Positions 36,081-44,575 of a stretch of 64,000 nucleotides of DNA are shown piece by piece. The translations under genes and the position numbers were made by a program. How positions within the stretch are numbered: the stretch's first letter is position 1; every line of letters begins with the position of its first letter. The notes below the pieces were generated by a model. The model searched no databases and was not told the origin of the DNA. It saw nothing but the letters and a program-made list of their open reading frames with translations. The stretch is from Flavivirga rizhaonensis (GTDB lineage: Bacteria; Bacteroidota; Bacteroidia; Flavobacteriales; Flavobacteriaceae). The DNA is taken from NCBI RefSeq assembly GCF_004791695.1, contig NZ_SRSO01000024.1, forward strand, positions 17,870 through 81,869, in the 5' to 3' direction.

Positions 36081-36929
36081 ATGCAATTTTCAATCTTCAA
36101 TCTTCGGTCAATAACAAAAAAGAAAGCTTATATTCTCTCTATAATAATCACACTTATATCGTTTAGCTTTTCTTTTGCTCAATACAATATTCCAGACATT
36201 CCTAAAGAGCAAACAAGTGTTTATGACTATATTAATTTACTCACGCCTTCTCAAAATAAAAGTCTAGAACAAAAACTCATAAAATATTCAGATACGACCT
36301 CAACACAAATTGTTATCGCAATTATAGCTTCAACCCATGGAGAAAATATTGGGCTATTAGCTCCAAGATGGGGCCATAAATGGGGCGTTGGACAAGCTAA
36401 AGAAGATAATGGTGTATTTGTTTTATTAGCTAAAGATGATCGAAAAATCTGGATTTCTCCAGGCTATGGTGTTGAACATAAGCTAACAGCAGGGATTACA
36501 GGAGAAATTATAAGAAATGTTATCATTCCAGAATTTAAACGTGGCGATTATCATAGCGGATTAAACAAAGGAGCTGATGCTATCTTTCAAGTTTTAAACG
36601 GAGAATATAAAGGGACTCGCAAAAAATCATCAGATAATGGATTCCCTATTGGATTTATTTTCATTCTTATATTTATTTTTATCATCATACTTATTTCTAT
36701 TTCCAAAAATAGACGTGGCGGTGGTGGTGGAAATAGAGGCAATAGATCTAGAGGCAGTGATATTCTAGAGGCTATCATACTTAGTAATATGGGGCGTGGT
36801 AATTATAATCGGGGTTCATCTAGCGGTTGGGGCGGAAGCTCAGGAGGTGGAAGTTTCGGTGGCGGTGGTTTTGGTGGAGGCTTCGGCGGCGGCGGTTTCT
36901 CTGGTGGAGGCGCAGGGGGTAGTTGGTAA
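36081..36929 (+). CDS. TPM domain protein with Gly-rich tail (YgcG-like)
   Basis: 282 residues: signal/anchor (IIITLISFSFSFAQ), TPM domain (about 40-180: QNKSLEQKLIKYSDTTSTQI, GEIIRNVIIPEFKRG), a single membrane helix (PIGFIFILIFIFIIILIS) and a cytoplasmic-side tail first basic (KNRRGGGG) then Gly/Ser/Phe-rich (GGGSFGGGGFGGGFGG). This is the YgcG layout, exported and membrane-anchored. A broken copy of its tail-coding region is seen about 3 kb downstream (39818 onward). Last gene of the LemA-TPM operon with a terminator 18 bases on. Confidence 0.9.
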   Translation: MQFSIFNLRSITKKKAYILSIIITLISFSFSFAQYNIPDIPKEQTSVYDYINLLTPSQNKSLEQKLIKYSDTTSTQIVIAIIASTHGENIGLLAPRWGHKWGVGQAKEDNGVFVLLAKDDRKIWISPGYGVEHKLTAGITGEIIRNVIIPEFKRGDYHSGLNKGADAIFQVLNGEYKGTRKKSSDNGFPIGFIFILIFIFIIILISISKNRRGGGGGNRGNRSRGSDILEAIILSNMGRGNYNRGSSSGWGGSSGGGSFGGGGFGGGFGGGGFSGGGAGGSW

Positions 36930-36946
36930 GTTTACTCTGTGCCAAT

Positions 36947-36984
36947 AAAAAAGTCTCAACCTATAAATGATTGAGACTTCTTTG
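36947..36984. terminator. bidirectional stem-loop terminator
   Basis: AAGTCTCAA (36951-36959) pairs with TTGAGACTT (36971-36979) around an 11-base loop; A and T runs on either side suit both the TPM operon (+) and the TlpA gene at 37002 (-). Confidence 0.75.
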
Positions 36985-37001
36985 TTCAATAACCGTCTAA
37001 G

Positions 37002-39581
37002 TTATTTCTGTATTTCAGCTTTAAAAATTGTTTTGAGTTTAGCATTCGGGTTATGCCCCATTTTAGGGTTTACAACTTTACCTTGCTTATTTACCAATAC
37101 ATAATGGGGGATTCCTGAAATATTAAATTTCTCAGTTAAGTAATTCCATTCATCTGCTGATACTCTGTAATGCTCTCCTTTAATATTTGCAATAGCATTT
37201 TTCCATGTACCTTCTGGAGATGTTTGGTTTGTGATATATAAAAAAACGACATCATCATTTTTCATAGTTTCTTTAAGTGGTGCAATTCTTTTTATACCAG
37301 ATTTACAAGGTGCGCACCATGTTGCCCAAAAATCTACATACACAACTTTCCCTTTAAACTTTTTAAGCATTGTATCAAACAGCTCATCTCCTTCTGTTTT
37401 ATTGACTTGATTAACATTATACCCTCCTTTTGTTTTGTTTTTTTCAATATTGATTTTTGTTTGCTCATTAGTCACAGCTAGATAGTTTGCCAAAAAGGGA
37501 TTTTTTATTTCGCTTTGAACCTGTGTTAACTCATCATCTGTATACACATTATAATCTTCCAATCTTTTGCTTGCTCTTTGAAACCTTATTACATCATATA
37601 GGAACGCATCAGATTTACCAAAAAAAGCTTTAATATTATTATCCCTATCAGAATAGTATTTATCGCTACTCATATCTGAATAGCTCTTTCCATACTTATT
37701 ATAAAACTGTACTTTCACTTTTCCATACGTTTCATTAAAAACACGTTCTTTTTCATATTCCTCTTTAGTTTTCATGATTTTAACGGCTTCTATCATTTTC
37801 ATTTCTTCATCAGATAGTATTTCTCCTTTTTCTTTTAAGTACTCAGCCATATTTAAAAGAAAATGACTATGCTTAGGCTTTAAATCATTTTCTTTTAAAT
37901 AGTCACCATAAGCCTTAGTATTATCTTGGTTCTTTTTATAAAACGCTTGTTCAACTTTGCCATAAGCTTTTCTAAAAAGCTGTTCTTTCTTAATTATTTC
38001 AGGTGTTTCTATTTGTTTACTCATTTCTACCATCTCTAATTCTTCTACTGTAAGCTCTTTATTATTTTTTTGTAACCAATCTGCAAATTCTACTAAAGTT
38101 GCCCTGGAAGATTGGTTTACTTTAAAAAGGTCAGCATATATTAATCTGTTTACGAAAAAATAATAGCCGTTGGATAGTAGTGCTAATCTATTGTTTATAA
38201 TATCTTTTGGGATAAAATCATAATAGTCTTCATGAACCTTAAAATCTTTAAAAGGTTTTTTATTTTCGACTGATTTCGCCTTTTCATTTTGACTCTTTAA
38301 GCTTCTTCTAAACATTCCATAACCTAAAGCATTTTGGTAGGCTGTTAATTCTATTTGTATGTTCTTAATTTGAAATGCTTTCGCACTTACAAAATGACTA
38401 CTAGCATATTCTTTTAGAGCTTTTAACTCTTTATCTCTTACATCCAAACATACTTTTTTATAATCTTTGGGGGAAGTGAGACCTATGTTTTTCCTTGTTT
38501 TTTGGTGATTAAAATACCTTATAAACTCCAAAGCTTGTAAATCTGAATTTACTTGAGCACAATCTCCCATGAAAAATGATTCTTTTCCATCTATACAATG
38601 AAACGTTTCCTTACTTGGTTCTACAAAAACTGAATAAGCGCCATTTGGCATACGTACAAATGTAGACTGCGGATGAGTAATTGGAAACTTTACAGAAAAG
38701 CTACCATCATCAGCAATTTTAATTAAATAGGTGTCTTGATGCCCAGAAAAGGCATTATTAACATGCATAGTCCCTGTTTTTTGCTCTGCCCTAGTTGTAA
38801 AACCTTTTATAAATCCAGAATATGTTGTTGAATCTAAATTAAATATAGGTTCTGTATATTCAACATTATTAACTAATTTGTAATTAGGATTATTTACTTT
38901 CTTTAAACTATAACTTTGTAATTTTTTTCGATTCTCACCAAATTCTACTTTATCATTTTTAAGAAGTTTGGCATACACTGTTTTTATAGTACTTCCATTT
39001 TCTAAAACTATTGTGTACTTTTTCCCTTTCGCTTCTATAGACTTATAATTCCAAATATGCTTGTCTATAACGGCTCTTTTCGAATAAAAACCGTAATGCC
39101 ATTGATTGCTTCCGTCTGTTAACATCCAATTTCCTCTAAGTACTTTTGGTAACCTTAAAACATCTTCGTCTTCATTAATTACTATATCATAAACTTTCCA
39201 ATCTCCACCTTCATTAGCTTCGCCAAAATCAATTGTTTTAATGTTCTTATCTAATTTTGGAAAATACAGACTGTAAATGTTTTCACCAGATTCTGGAACT
39301 GCATTCCATTTTCCTAGTTTCGTTCCCCTAGCTTTGGTTATAAATAACTTATCTCCTCCCTTTAAATCTTGTATGTAAGATTGCTTAGGAATAAAGAAAC
39401 GGCCACCAGGGTGCATTTTAAGATGAAAATGCAATACTGTTGTTGTATCTAACAATTCTACTTTTGTGATGGTTCCAGGAAGAGAATTAAATCCGTATTC
39501 CGGATTTTCAATTACTTTTTGTGCAAATGTGTTAATGCATACGAATCCTAATAGGAAAGTGATGACGATGCTTTTTTTCAT
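37002..39581 (-). CDS. long TlpA-like thioredoxin-domain protein
   Basis: 859 residues, exported (signal MKKSIVITFLLGFVCINTFA). Only the last ~130 residues are a TlpA/thioredoxin domain, with the redox motif WATWCAPC near residue 755 and a cis-Pro GIPHYVLVN. The N-terminal ~500 residues are beta-rich and unrecognised. Residues roughly 500-640 hold two related helical units (LTVEELEMVEMSKQIETP... and LSDEEMKMIEAVKIMKTK..., each then FRKAYGKV/FNETYGKV). Lies downstream of the SusC/SusD locus with two other TlpA proteins. ATG start at 39581, since a TTG 12 bases earlier is less likely. Confidence 0.75.
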   Translation of the reverse strand: MKKSIVITFLLGFVCINTFAQKVIENPEYGFNSLPGTITKVELLDTTTVLHFHLKMHPGGRFFIPKQSYIQDLKGGDKLFITKARGTKLGKWNAVPESGENIYSLYFPKLDKNIKTIDFGEANEGGDWKVYDIVINEDEDVLRLPKVLRGNWMLTDGSNQWHYGFYSKRAVIDKHIWNYKSIEAKGKKYTIVLENGSTIKTVYAKLLKNDKVEFGENRKKLQSYSLKKVNNPNYKLVNNVEYTEPIFNLDSTTYSGFIKGFTTRAEQKTGTMHVNNAFSGHQDTYLIKIADDGSFSVKFPITHPQSTFVRMPNGAYSVFVEPSKETFHCIDGKESFFMGDCAQVNSDLQALEFIRYFNHQKTRKNIGLTSPKDYKKVCLDVRDKELKALKEYASSHFVSAKAFQIKNIQIELTAYQNALGYGMFRRSLKSQNEKAKSVENKKPFKDFKVHEDYYDFIPKDIINNRLALLSNGYYFFVNRLIYADLFKVNQSSRATLVEFADWLQKNNKELTVEELEMVEMSKQIETPEIIKKEQLFRKAYGKVEQAFYKKNQDNTKAYGDYLKENDLKPKHSHFLLNMAEYLKEKGEILSDEEMKMIEAVKIMKTKEEYEKERVFNETYGKVKVQFYNKYGKSYSDMSSDKYYSDRDNNIKAFFGKSDAFLYDVIRFQRASKRLEDYNVYTDDELTQVQSEIKNPFLANYLAVTNEQTKINIEKNKTKGGYNVNQVNKTEGDELFDTMLKKFKGKVVYVDFWATWCAPCKSGIKRIAPLKETMKNDDVVFLYITNQTSPEGTWKNAIANIKGEHYRVSADEWNYLTEKFNISGIPHYVLVNKQGKVVNPKMGHNPNAKLKTIFKAEIQK

Positions 39582-39817
39582 GGTTATTGTCAATGGATTG
39601 ATTTGATTATTAATAGCTCTTGTTATAACGAATGTAAAACATAAATCATATAAAGATTCTTAATTAAATTGTAAAACATTTAAGTTTTATGATAAAACCC
39701 CAACAGCTGTTTCTATGACCTTTAAAAATATCTGGTTTGGTATAAAGCCGAAATAATATGATTGACAAATCTGTAAAAGGTTGATTTATTTATAACTCTT
39801 GATTTGTAAAATTAGGC

Positions 39818-40226
39818 AAAAATAGACGCGGTGGTGACAATAGAGGTAATAGAAGTGATCTTTTAGAAGCTATTATTTTAACAAACTCGATTTAATTTTT
39901 TTATAAAAAATAATATTAAGTCAATGATTTTTAAGTGTTTGCCATTTCGACAGAGCGAAATATAAGCCTTTCGACTTTAGTTTATGCTGAGCGTAGTCGA
40001 AGTACTCAAGATAAACTTTCGAGAAATCTCATAAGGATGGGATTCCTCCTCTATAGCTACGCTATATACGTTCAAGTAAAATATATTTTACTCTCCGTAG
40101 CATTCGGAATGACATAGTTTCTTTATTAAAATATTTAAACGACTGACTATCCGTTTTTAACATGTCGAACTCACGTTATTTTAAGTAATGGAATGTGGTA
40201 ATTACCGCCGAGGATTTTCTGGAGAC
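39818..40226 (+). pseudogene. broken copy of the YgcG-like TPM tail, split by a repeat
   Basis: In frame from 39818 the DNA reads K-N-R-R-G-G-D-N-R-G-N-R-S-D, then LLEAIIL, which aligns with the tail of the TPM gene at 36081 (KNRRGGGGGNRGNRS then DILEAIIL). The next matching stretch, GNYRRGFSGDFG (from about 40194), corresponds to GNYNRGSSSGWG right after it in the intact gene. Between them sits the non-coding repeat 39880-40183, which brings a stop. So this is probably a duplicated and inactivated gene end with an insertion. No upstream portion of the gene is seen. Confidence 0.6.
39880..40183 (+). repeat. dispersed non-coding repeat R2, copy 1
   Basis: Gene-free 304-base repeat running from about ACAAACTCGATTTAATT to CTCACGTTATTTTA. 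The same sequence occurs inverted at 63676-63926 with several differences. Copy 1 carries an extra ~53-base piece at about 39969-40015 (TTCGACTTTAGTTTATGC and GTAGTCGAAGTACTCA), a smaller element also seen alone near 63161-63200. Contains an internal palindrome-like TATAGCTACGCTATA and a TAAAATATATTTTA. Confidence 0.75.
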
Positions 40227-40330
40227 TTTGGTTATTGTGGTACTAATGAAATCGCAATTATAAACATACCATCTAAAGCTAAAAGTTTGTCAGTAGATAC
40301 ATAATCTATAATAATCTCTTCTGTTGATTT

Positions 40331-41578
40331 TTAGTTTTTAAATATTTTGATCAAAATATTTTCTAAATCGTCGTTGGCAATATTTTTTTCTATAAGATTA
40401 CCTTCTGGATCGACCATGAATACAGCAGGAAAGCCTTGCACTCCATATTTTATGACTGCGGAATTCTCTTTAAAAGCATTTTTATCTATAACTTGAGGCC
40501 ACGTTTGTTGATGTTTTTTAATGACTCCTAACCATTTCTTGGCATTCTTATCTCCATGTATGCCTATAATTTCCAGGCCTTGATCTTTATATTTAGCATA
40601 CGTTTTCTTTAACTTTGGTATTTTAGCAATACAAGGACCACAGTAATAGGCCCAAAAATCAATAAGTACATATTTGCCTTTAAAGCCTGATAAAGAGATT
40701 ATTTCTCCACTTGGGTTTTCTAGAGAGAAGTCAGGCGCTTTATCTCCTATTTTCAAACCGACAATAGATGTATACCTTGCCCGTGTTGATTTATATAAAG
40801 GAACTTCTTTTAAGCTTTTTAACTCTTCCAAAATGTTGTTAATCTCGGGCACTTCAAAAGATCCATCAAATAGTTTTGGACCATATTCATTTAAAAGTAC
40901 ATGAAGACTTATAACCGACTCTTTATTTTTTAGTGCATATTGCTTTTTGAATTCTTTTTCAAGGCTTAACCAAACTGCTTTTAAACTATCATTTTTAAAT
41001 TTCTTTTGCTTTATCAAAGCAGAATCAGGTTCTTTACTAAACAACGCATCATAATAATCATTATCTGCTACTTGTAGCTTTTTCTGCAATGTTTTACTGT
41101 TTTCAAAAAAGTCTCTGTAGAGTTTAAGATACTCTTTATATTCTGAAGTTTTTGGAGAACCAGCCGCATTATAGTCTAAATTATTAAAAGCAGGTAAACG
41201 TACTGGTTTAAAGTCTAAAGGTAGCTCTACACTAAGATTTATATTTTTTGCCTCGTTAAAAAAGTTAAAAGTATATTTTATAGTATCTCCTTCATAAAAA
41301 ATTATTGAAGCAAATGCTGGGTGCTCTATCTTTCCTTCAAATACAAATTCACCATTTCTCATTTGTGTAGTTTGCGTTTTTTCAGGCCTGCCTCTTTCAT
41401 CAATTGCTTGATGTAATTCAACTTCAATATTTTTAAAATCATACCTATTAATAGTTCCTTTTATAGAAAACGTATTATCTTCTTTTATTTTATTATCTGA
41501 CTTGCAACTCATTAAAGTCAAAAAGAAAAATACGGGAATAGTGACTAAGATTATTTTTATTAATTTTCTCAATAGCAT
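40331..41578 (-). CDS. TlpA-type thioredoxin lipoprotein with DUF4369-like N-terminus
   Basis: 415 residues. Lipoprotein signal ending LMSC, a beta-rich DUF4369-like N-terminal domain (IKGTINRYDFKNIEVELHQA, NGEFVFEGKIEHPAFASIIF), a helical middle, and a C-terminal TlpA/ResA thioredoxin domain (about 270-415): GDKAPDFSLENPSGE, FWAYYCGPC with CxxC, IGIHGDK, cis-Pro GFPAVFMVD. The motif WAYYCGPC replaces the usual WATWC. A periplasmic thiol-disulfide reductase is likely. Same strand as SusC/SusD and 12 bases from the next TlpA gene. Confidence 0.86.
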   Translation of the reverse strand: MLLRKLIKIILVTIPVFFFLTLMSCKSDNKIKEDNTFSIKGTINRYDFKNIEVELHQAIDERGRPEKTQTTQMRNGEFVFEGKIEHPAFASIIFYEGDTIKYTFNFFNEAKNINLSVELPLDFKPVRLPAFNNLDYNAAGSPKTSEYKEYLKLYRDFFENSKTLQKKLQVADNDYYDALFSKEPDSALIKQKKFKNDSLKAVWLSLEKEFKKQYALKNKESVISLHVLLNEYGPKLFDGSFEVPEINNILEELKSLKEVPLYKSTRARYTSIVGLKIGDKAPDFSLENPSGEIISLSGFKGKYVLIDFWAYYCGPCIAKIPKLKKTYAKYKDQGLEIIGIHGDKNAKKWLGVIKKHQQTWPQVIDKNAFKENSAVIKYGVQGFPAVFMVDPEGNLIEKNIANDDLENILIKIFKN

Positions 41579-41590
41579 ATCAATACGAGT

Positions 41591-42973
41591 TTAAATATCT
41601 AAACTATTTAATAGCGTTATAAATTTTTTATCAGAAGGTCTTGGTGCATTGGAGCTAATGATCTCACCTTCTGTTCCAATTAGTATAAATCTAGGGATAC
41701 CCCCAACATTATAGCTTTTCATAAAATCAGCACTTAAACTCTTATCTGCGAACAGTTGGATACCTGTAAGTGCTTTATCTTTTACAAATTTTTTCCATTT
41801 TTCAAAATCCTTTTTACTATCTACTGAAATACTTACAAATTCAATATTTTTATCATGGTATTGTTCTTCTATTTTTTTTAGAGCTGGTATTTCTTGAATA
41901 CAAGGCAGACACCAAGTTGCCCATATATCTATATATACATATTTCCCTTTTAAGTCATCTAAAGAAGTTGTTCCTTCTTTATAGTTTTCATAGTTCTCAA
42001 ATTTTGGAGAGGGTTGCCCTGACGCTGTAGTGACAGTTTCGTTATAAATTTCTATAATTTGATTTTTTTTATCCTCATTTGTTGCTATAGAAAGAAAATC
42101 GTTCTTTATTACATTCAATTTATCGGCGCTTATAGAAGAACCTAACATGGCGTTCATTGTCATTTTATATGCCACTTCATCCTTAATGTATTTATTAGAA
42201 ATCGCTTTAATAAGTTTTAATTTTATATTATACAAATCTGTTACACTATCTTTTTTCTTAGCCTCTTTAGCTTTATTAGAAATTTGAGTTAAAACTAATT
42301 GTCTGTAACGAGATGTATAATGAAAATCTTCTTCGTTATTTATATCAAGATTAATTATTTCATCTTGGTATTTTTTTGGCAACTGAAAACTTTTGTTATC
42401 ATCTAATTGCCTATTTTTATAACTATTAAACTCATTAAGTCGCATATAATTTAGTCGTCTTCTTTCTGCTATTTTAAATGCTTTTGGCAGATTAAATTCT
42501 TCTAGTTTAGTAACTAAAGCTTGGTATAAATTCTCTATAGCAGTATACGTTTTTTGGGGTTCGACACTCGTCTTATTTTCTTTGCTGTATTTATTAACAA
42601 TAGTATATTTATGTAATAGGTAATTTGATTCTTTAGCAGTGTTGCCAGAATATTTGATTGCACTCAATAAGTCTTGATTACTAATTTCTACATGTAAATT
42701 GGCTCCTGGATACAAATAAATACCAGTCGTACCATTAGAGTTCGCTAATTTATACTCAACTGGTCTTTCCAACTTAATGGTGTCTTTAAAACTACCATCA
42801 TCTTCAATTTTCAAAGGACCCAATACGTAATCTTTGAACAACAGTAAGTCACCTTCATAATCGATTGTTTTACCAGATAGTATAGCATAATCTACTTTCT
42901 CAGCCGGTATATTTGGTTTGCATGATGTTATAAATATTACAACTATCAAAACTAGAATACGTATTATCTTCAT
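41591..42973 (-). CDS. TlpA-type thioredoxin lipoprotein
   Basis: 460 residues. Lipoprotein signal (FITSC), a DUF4369-like start (YLSGKTIDYEGDLLLFKDY-type strands, ILSGKTIDYEG), a helical middle, and a thioredoxin-like C-terminal domain with WATWCLPC, VSISVDSKKDF and GGIPRFILIG (cis-Pro). It should act in the periplasm on disulfides, as with its neighbour, to which it is related over the last 150 residues. Placed directly between SusD and the other TlpA gene; probably part of the uptake locus. Confidence 0.86.
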   Translation of the reverse strand: MKIIRILVLIVVIFITSCKPNIPAEKVDYAILSGKTIDYEGDLLLFKDYVLGPLKIEDDGSFKDTIKLERPVEYKLANSNGTTGIYLYPGANLHVEISNQDLLSAIKYSGNTAKESNYLLHKYTIVNKYSKENKTSVEPQKTYTAIENLYQALVTKLEEFNLPKAFKIAERRRLNYMRLNEFNSYKNRQLDDNKSFQLPKKYQDEIINLDINNEEDFHYTSRYRQLVLTQISNKAKEAKKKDSVTDLYNIKLKLIKAISNKYIKDEVAYKMTMNAMLGSSISADKLNVIKNDFLSIATNEDKKNQIIEIYNETVTTASGQPSPKFENYENYKEGTTSLDDLKGKYVYIDIWATWCLPCIQEIPALKKIEEQYHDKNIEFVSISVDSKKDFEKWKKFVKDKALTGIQLFADKSLSADFMKSYNVGGIPRFILIGTEGEIISSNAPRPSDKKFITLLNSLDI

Positions 42974-43020
42974 AAGATTTTTTTAATGGATAATTGGTGA
43001 ATAAAAAATTTAAGATTTAG

Positions 43021-43148
43021 AGACTGTCTGAAAAGTGGTTAATCTTGTCATTCAGAGCAACGCGAAGAATCTTATTTCACTCATAATCAGAGTCATATAT
43101 TTTAAAGAGATTCTTCATTCCATTCAGAATGACACTTTTTAGACAGCC
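43021..43148. repeat. inverted-repeat (MITE-like) element
   Basis: A 128-base element with imperfect 17-bp inverted ends (AGACTGTCTGAAAAGTG / CACTTTTTAGACAGCCT) and inner GTCATTCAGAG...CTCTGAATGAC-like arms (GTCATTC / GAATGAC). It lies between the SusD and TlpA genes, so it may also affect expression within that unit. Confidence 0.65.
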
Positions 43149-43176
43149 TCTTTTTTTCAGCTAAATGATATTACAA

Positions 43177-44571
43177 CTATTCCCTAGGGTTTTGGGAAAT
43201 TTGCCCATTACTGGTTTGAATCACATTTTCACTTAGAGGCACTGCCCAATTAATACTATTAGGCGTAAAGGTTACACTTCCTCTAGTTAATGATATTCCT
43301 GCATTTTCAATAGCATTTAAGCGTTTTATATCAAAAAAACGTTCGCCGGTTACATGAAATTCTCGTCTTCTTTCGTCTATAATGTGTGCGATAGCTTCGG
43401 CATCGTTTGCAGCAGTCAATATATGACTTCCATTTGCTACAAAAAGTGCATCAAAACGTTTAGAACGAAATTCGTTAACAACCTCCATAGCCTCACTGGC
43501 ATTACCAGTTCTTGCCAAACATTCCGCCTTAATTAAGAACAGCTTAGGCACAGCAACTCCCATTTCATAAAAGGAAAAGGCTGGAACAAAATATTTCCCT
43601 GTGGTGGCATCTTGCCTCACTAAAAGAAACCTTAAATCATTATCAGTATCGCTCATTGCAACTAATTCATCAGAATAATCTGAAAATGTTATATCTTGAA
43701 AGGTATTGTTATCAAAAATAGATACTACAGAACTAGCGCCTTTGTACAGTAAACTCTCAGAATTTTCGATAGTAAACGGAAGACTATTAAAAGGTCCCAA
43801 ATCAGTATTATAATCCAATAGTGTATTATTAAGGCTTAAAGCTTCATCAACATTTAAAAGTGCATCAGCATAATTACCCATGTGCAACTGTACATCTGCT
43901 AATAAACCATAAGCACTGCCTTTAGAAGGCCTATCTCTTGTAGTAATAGCCTCTGGCAAAAAAGTGATGGCATCATTTAAATCTTGTAAAATAAGATTAT
44001 ATACCTCGTTAACAGAACTTCTATTTATAGGTACACTATCATCTGAAAACACCTTTAAAATGGGAACTCCAGAACCTGGCTGGTCGGCCTCTGGTAAGCC
44101 ATAATGAGGTCCATAAATATTAACCAATTGAAAATAACTATAAGCCCTATGTACTTTGGCCTCTCCTATGTATTGCTCTTTTAGAGGATTTGTGGTATCG
44201 AGATTTTCTAACACCTCTAAGATATGATTTGCAGTACCTATAGTCATATAATATGAGTTCCATAAATTGTCCGGAATATTAGGTGTATAAAATACAGGCC
44301 TTAAATTGTAGATATTAGCTATAAAAACTTCGTCACGTTCACTCTCTGATAACAACAATTTATCCTCTCCAATTTCTATATTATCGCTTATTAAACTTGG
44401 GATCGTATTGTTTTGTATAAGGGACAATCTTTGGGCATCACTTAATAAAAGATCAACGTCTTCTAAACTGGTTGCAATAGCATTTCCTCTTGGTTCTATA
44501 TCTACATAGTCATCGCAAGCTTGCAGATTCAATAATAGGATTCCTAAAATTATATATATTATTTTTTTCAT
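43177..44571 (-). CDS. SusD/RagB family nutrient-binding lipoprotein
   Basis: 464 residues. Lipoprotein signal (ILLLNLQAC, surface lipoprotein), then the helical TPR-like body of SusD: ATSLEDVDLLLSDAQRL, YIGEAKVHRAYSYFQLVNIYG, SVNEVYNLILQDLNDAITFL, GLLADVQLHMGNYADAL, and the C-terminal NEFRSKRFDA, RRREFHVTGERFFDIKR. It caps the SusC pore at the cell surface and captures the substrate. Stop-to-start gap to SusC is 4 bases. No glycosidase is near, so the substrate cannot be stated; this branch is often seen with TlpA-like proteins and peptides are a fair guess. Confidence 0.95.
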   Translation of the reverse strand: MKKIIYIILGILLLNLQACDDYVDIEPRGNAIATSLEDVDLLLSDAQRLSLIQNNTIPSLISDNIEIGEDKLLLSESERDEVFIANIYNLRPVFYTPNIPDNLWNSYYMTIGTANHILEVLENLDTTNPLKEQYIGEAKVHRAYSYFQLVNIYGPHYGLPEADQPGSGVPILKVFSDDSVPINRSSVNEVYNLILQDLNDAITFLPEAITTRDRPSKGSAYGLLADVQLHMGNYADALLNVDEALSLNNTLLDYNTDLGPFNSLPFTIENSESLLYKGASSVVSIFDNNTFQDITFSDYSDELVAMSDTDNDLRFLLVRQDATTGKYFVPAFSFYEMGVAVPKLFLIKAECLARTGNASEAMEVVNEFRSKRFDALFVANGSHILTAANDAEAIAHIIDERRREFHVTGERFFDIKRLNAIENAGISLTRGSVTFTPNSINWAVPLSENVIQTSNGQISQNPRE

Positions 44572-44575
44572 CTTT

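Larger units (their letters stand above)
39582..40330. other. 749-base intergenic region holding a decayed gene piece and a repeat
   Basis: No intact gene. It contains AT-rich DNA, a remnant of the YgcG-like tail (39818-39879 and 40188-40226), and a 304-base dispersed repeat (39880-40183) lying between the two halves. The rest up to 40330 shows nothing I can name. Confidence 0.6.

Noticed and set aside
39935..40117. 60-residue frame between TlpA genes
   Set aside because: It is inside repeat R2 and has no sign of coding.
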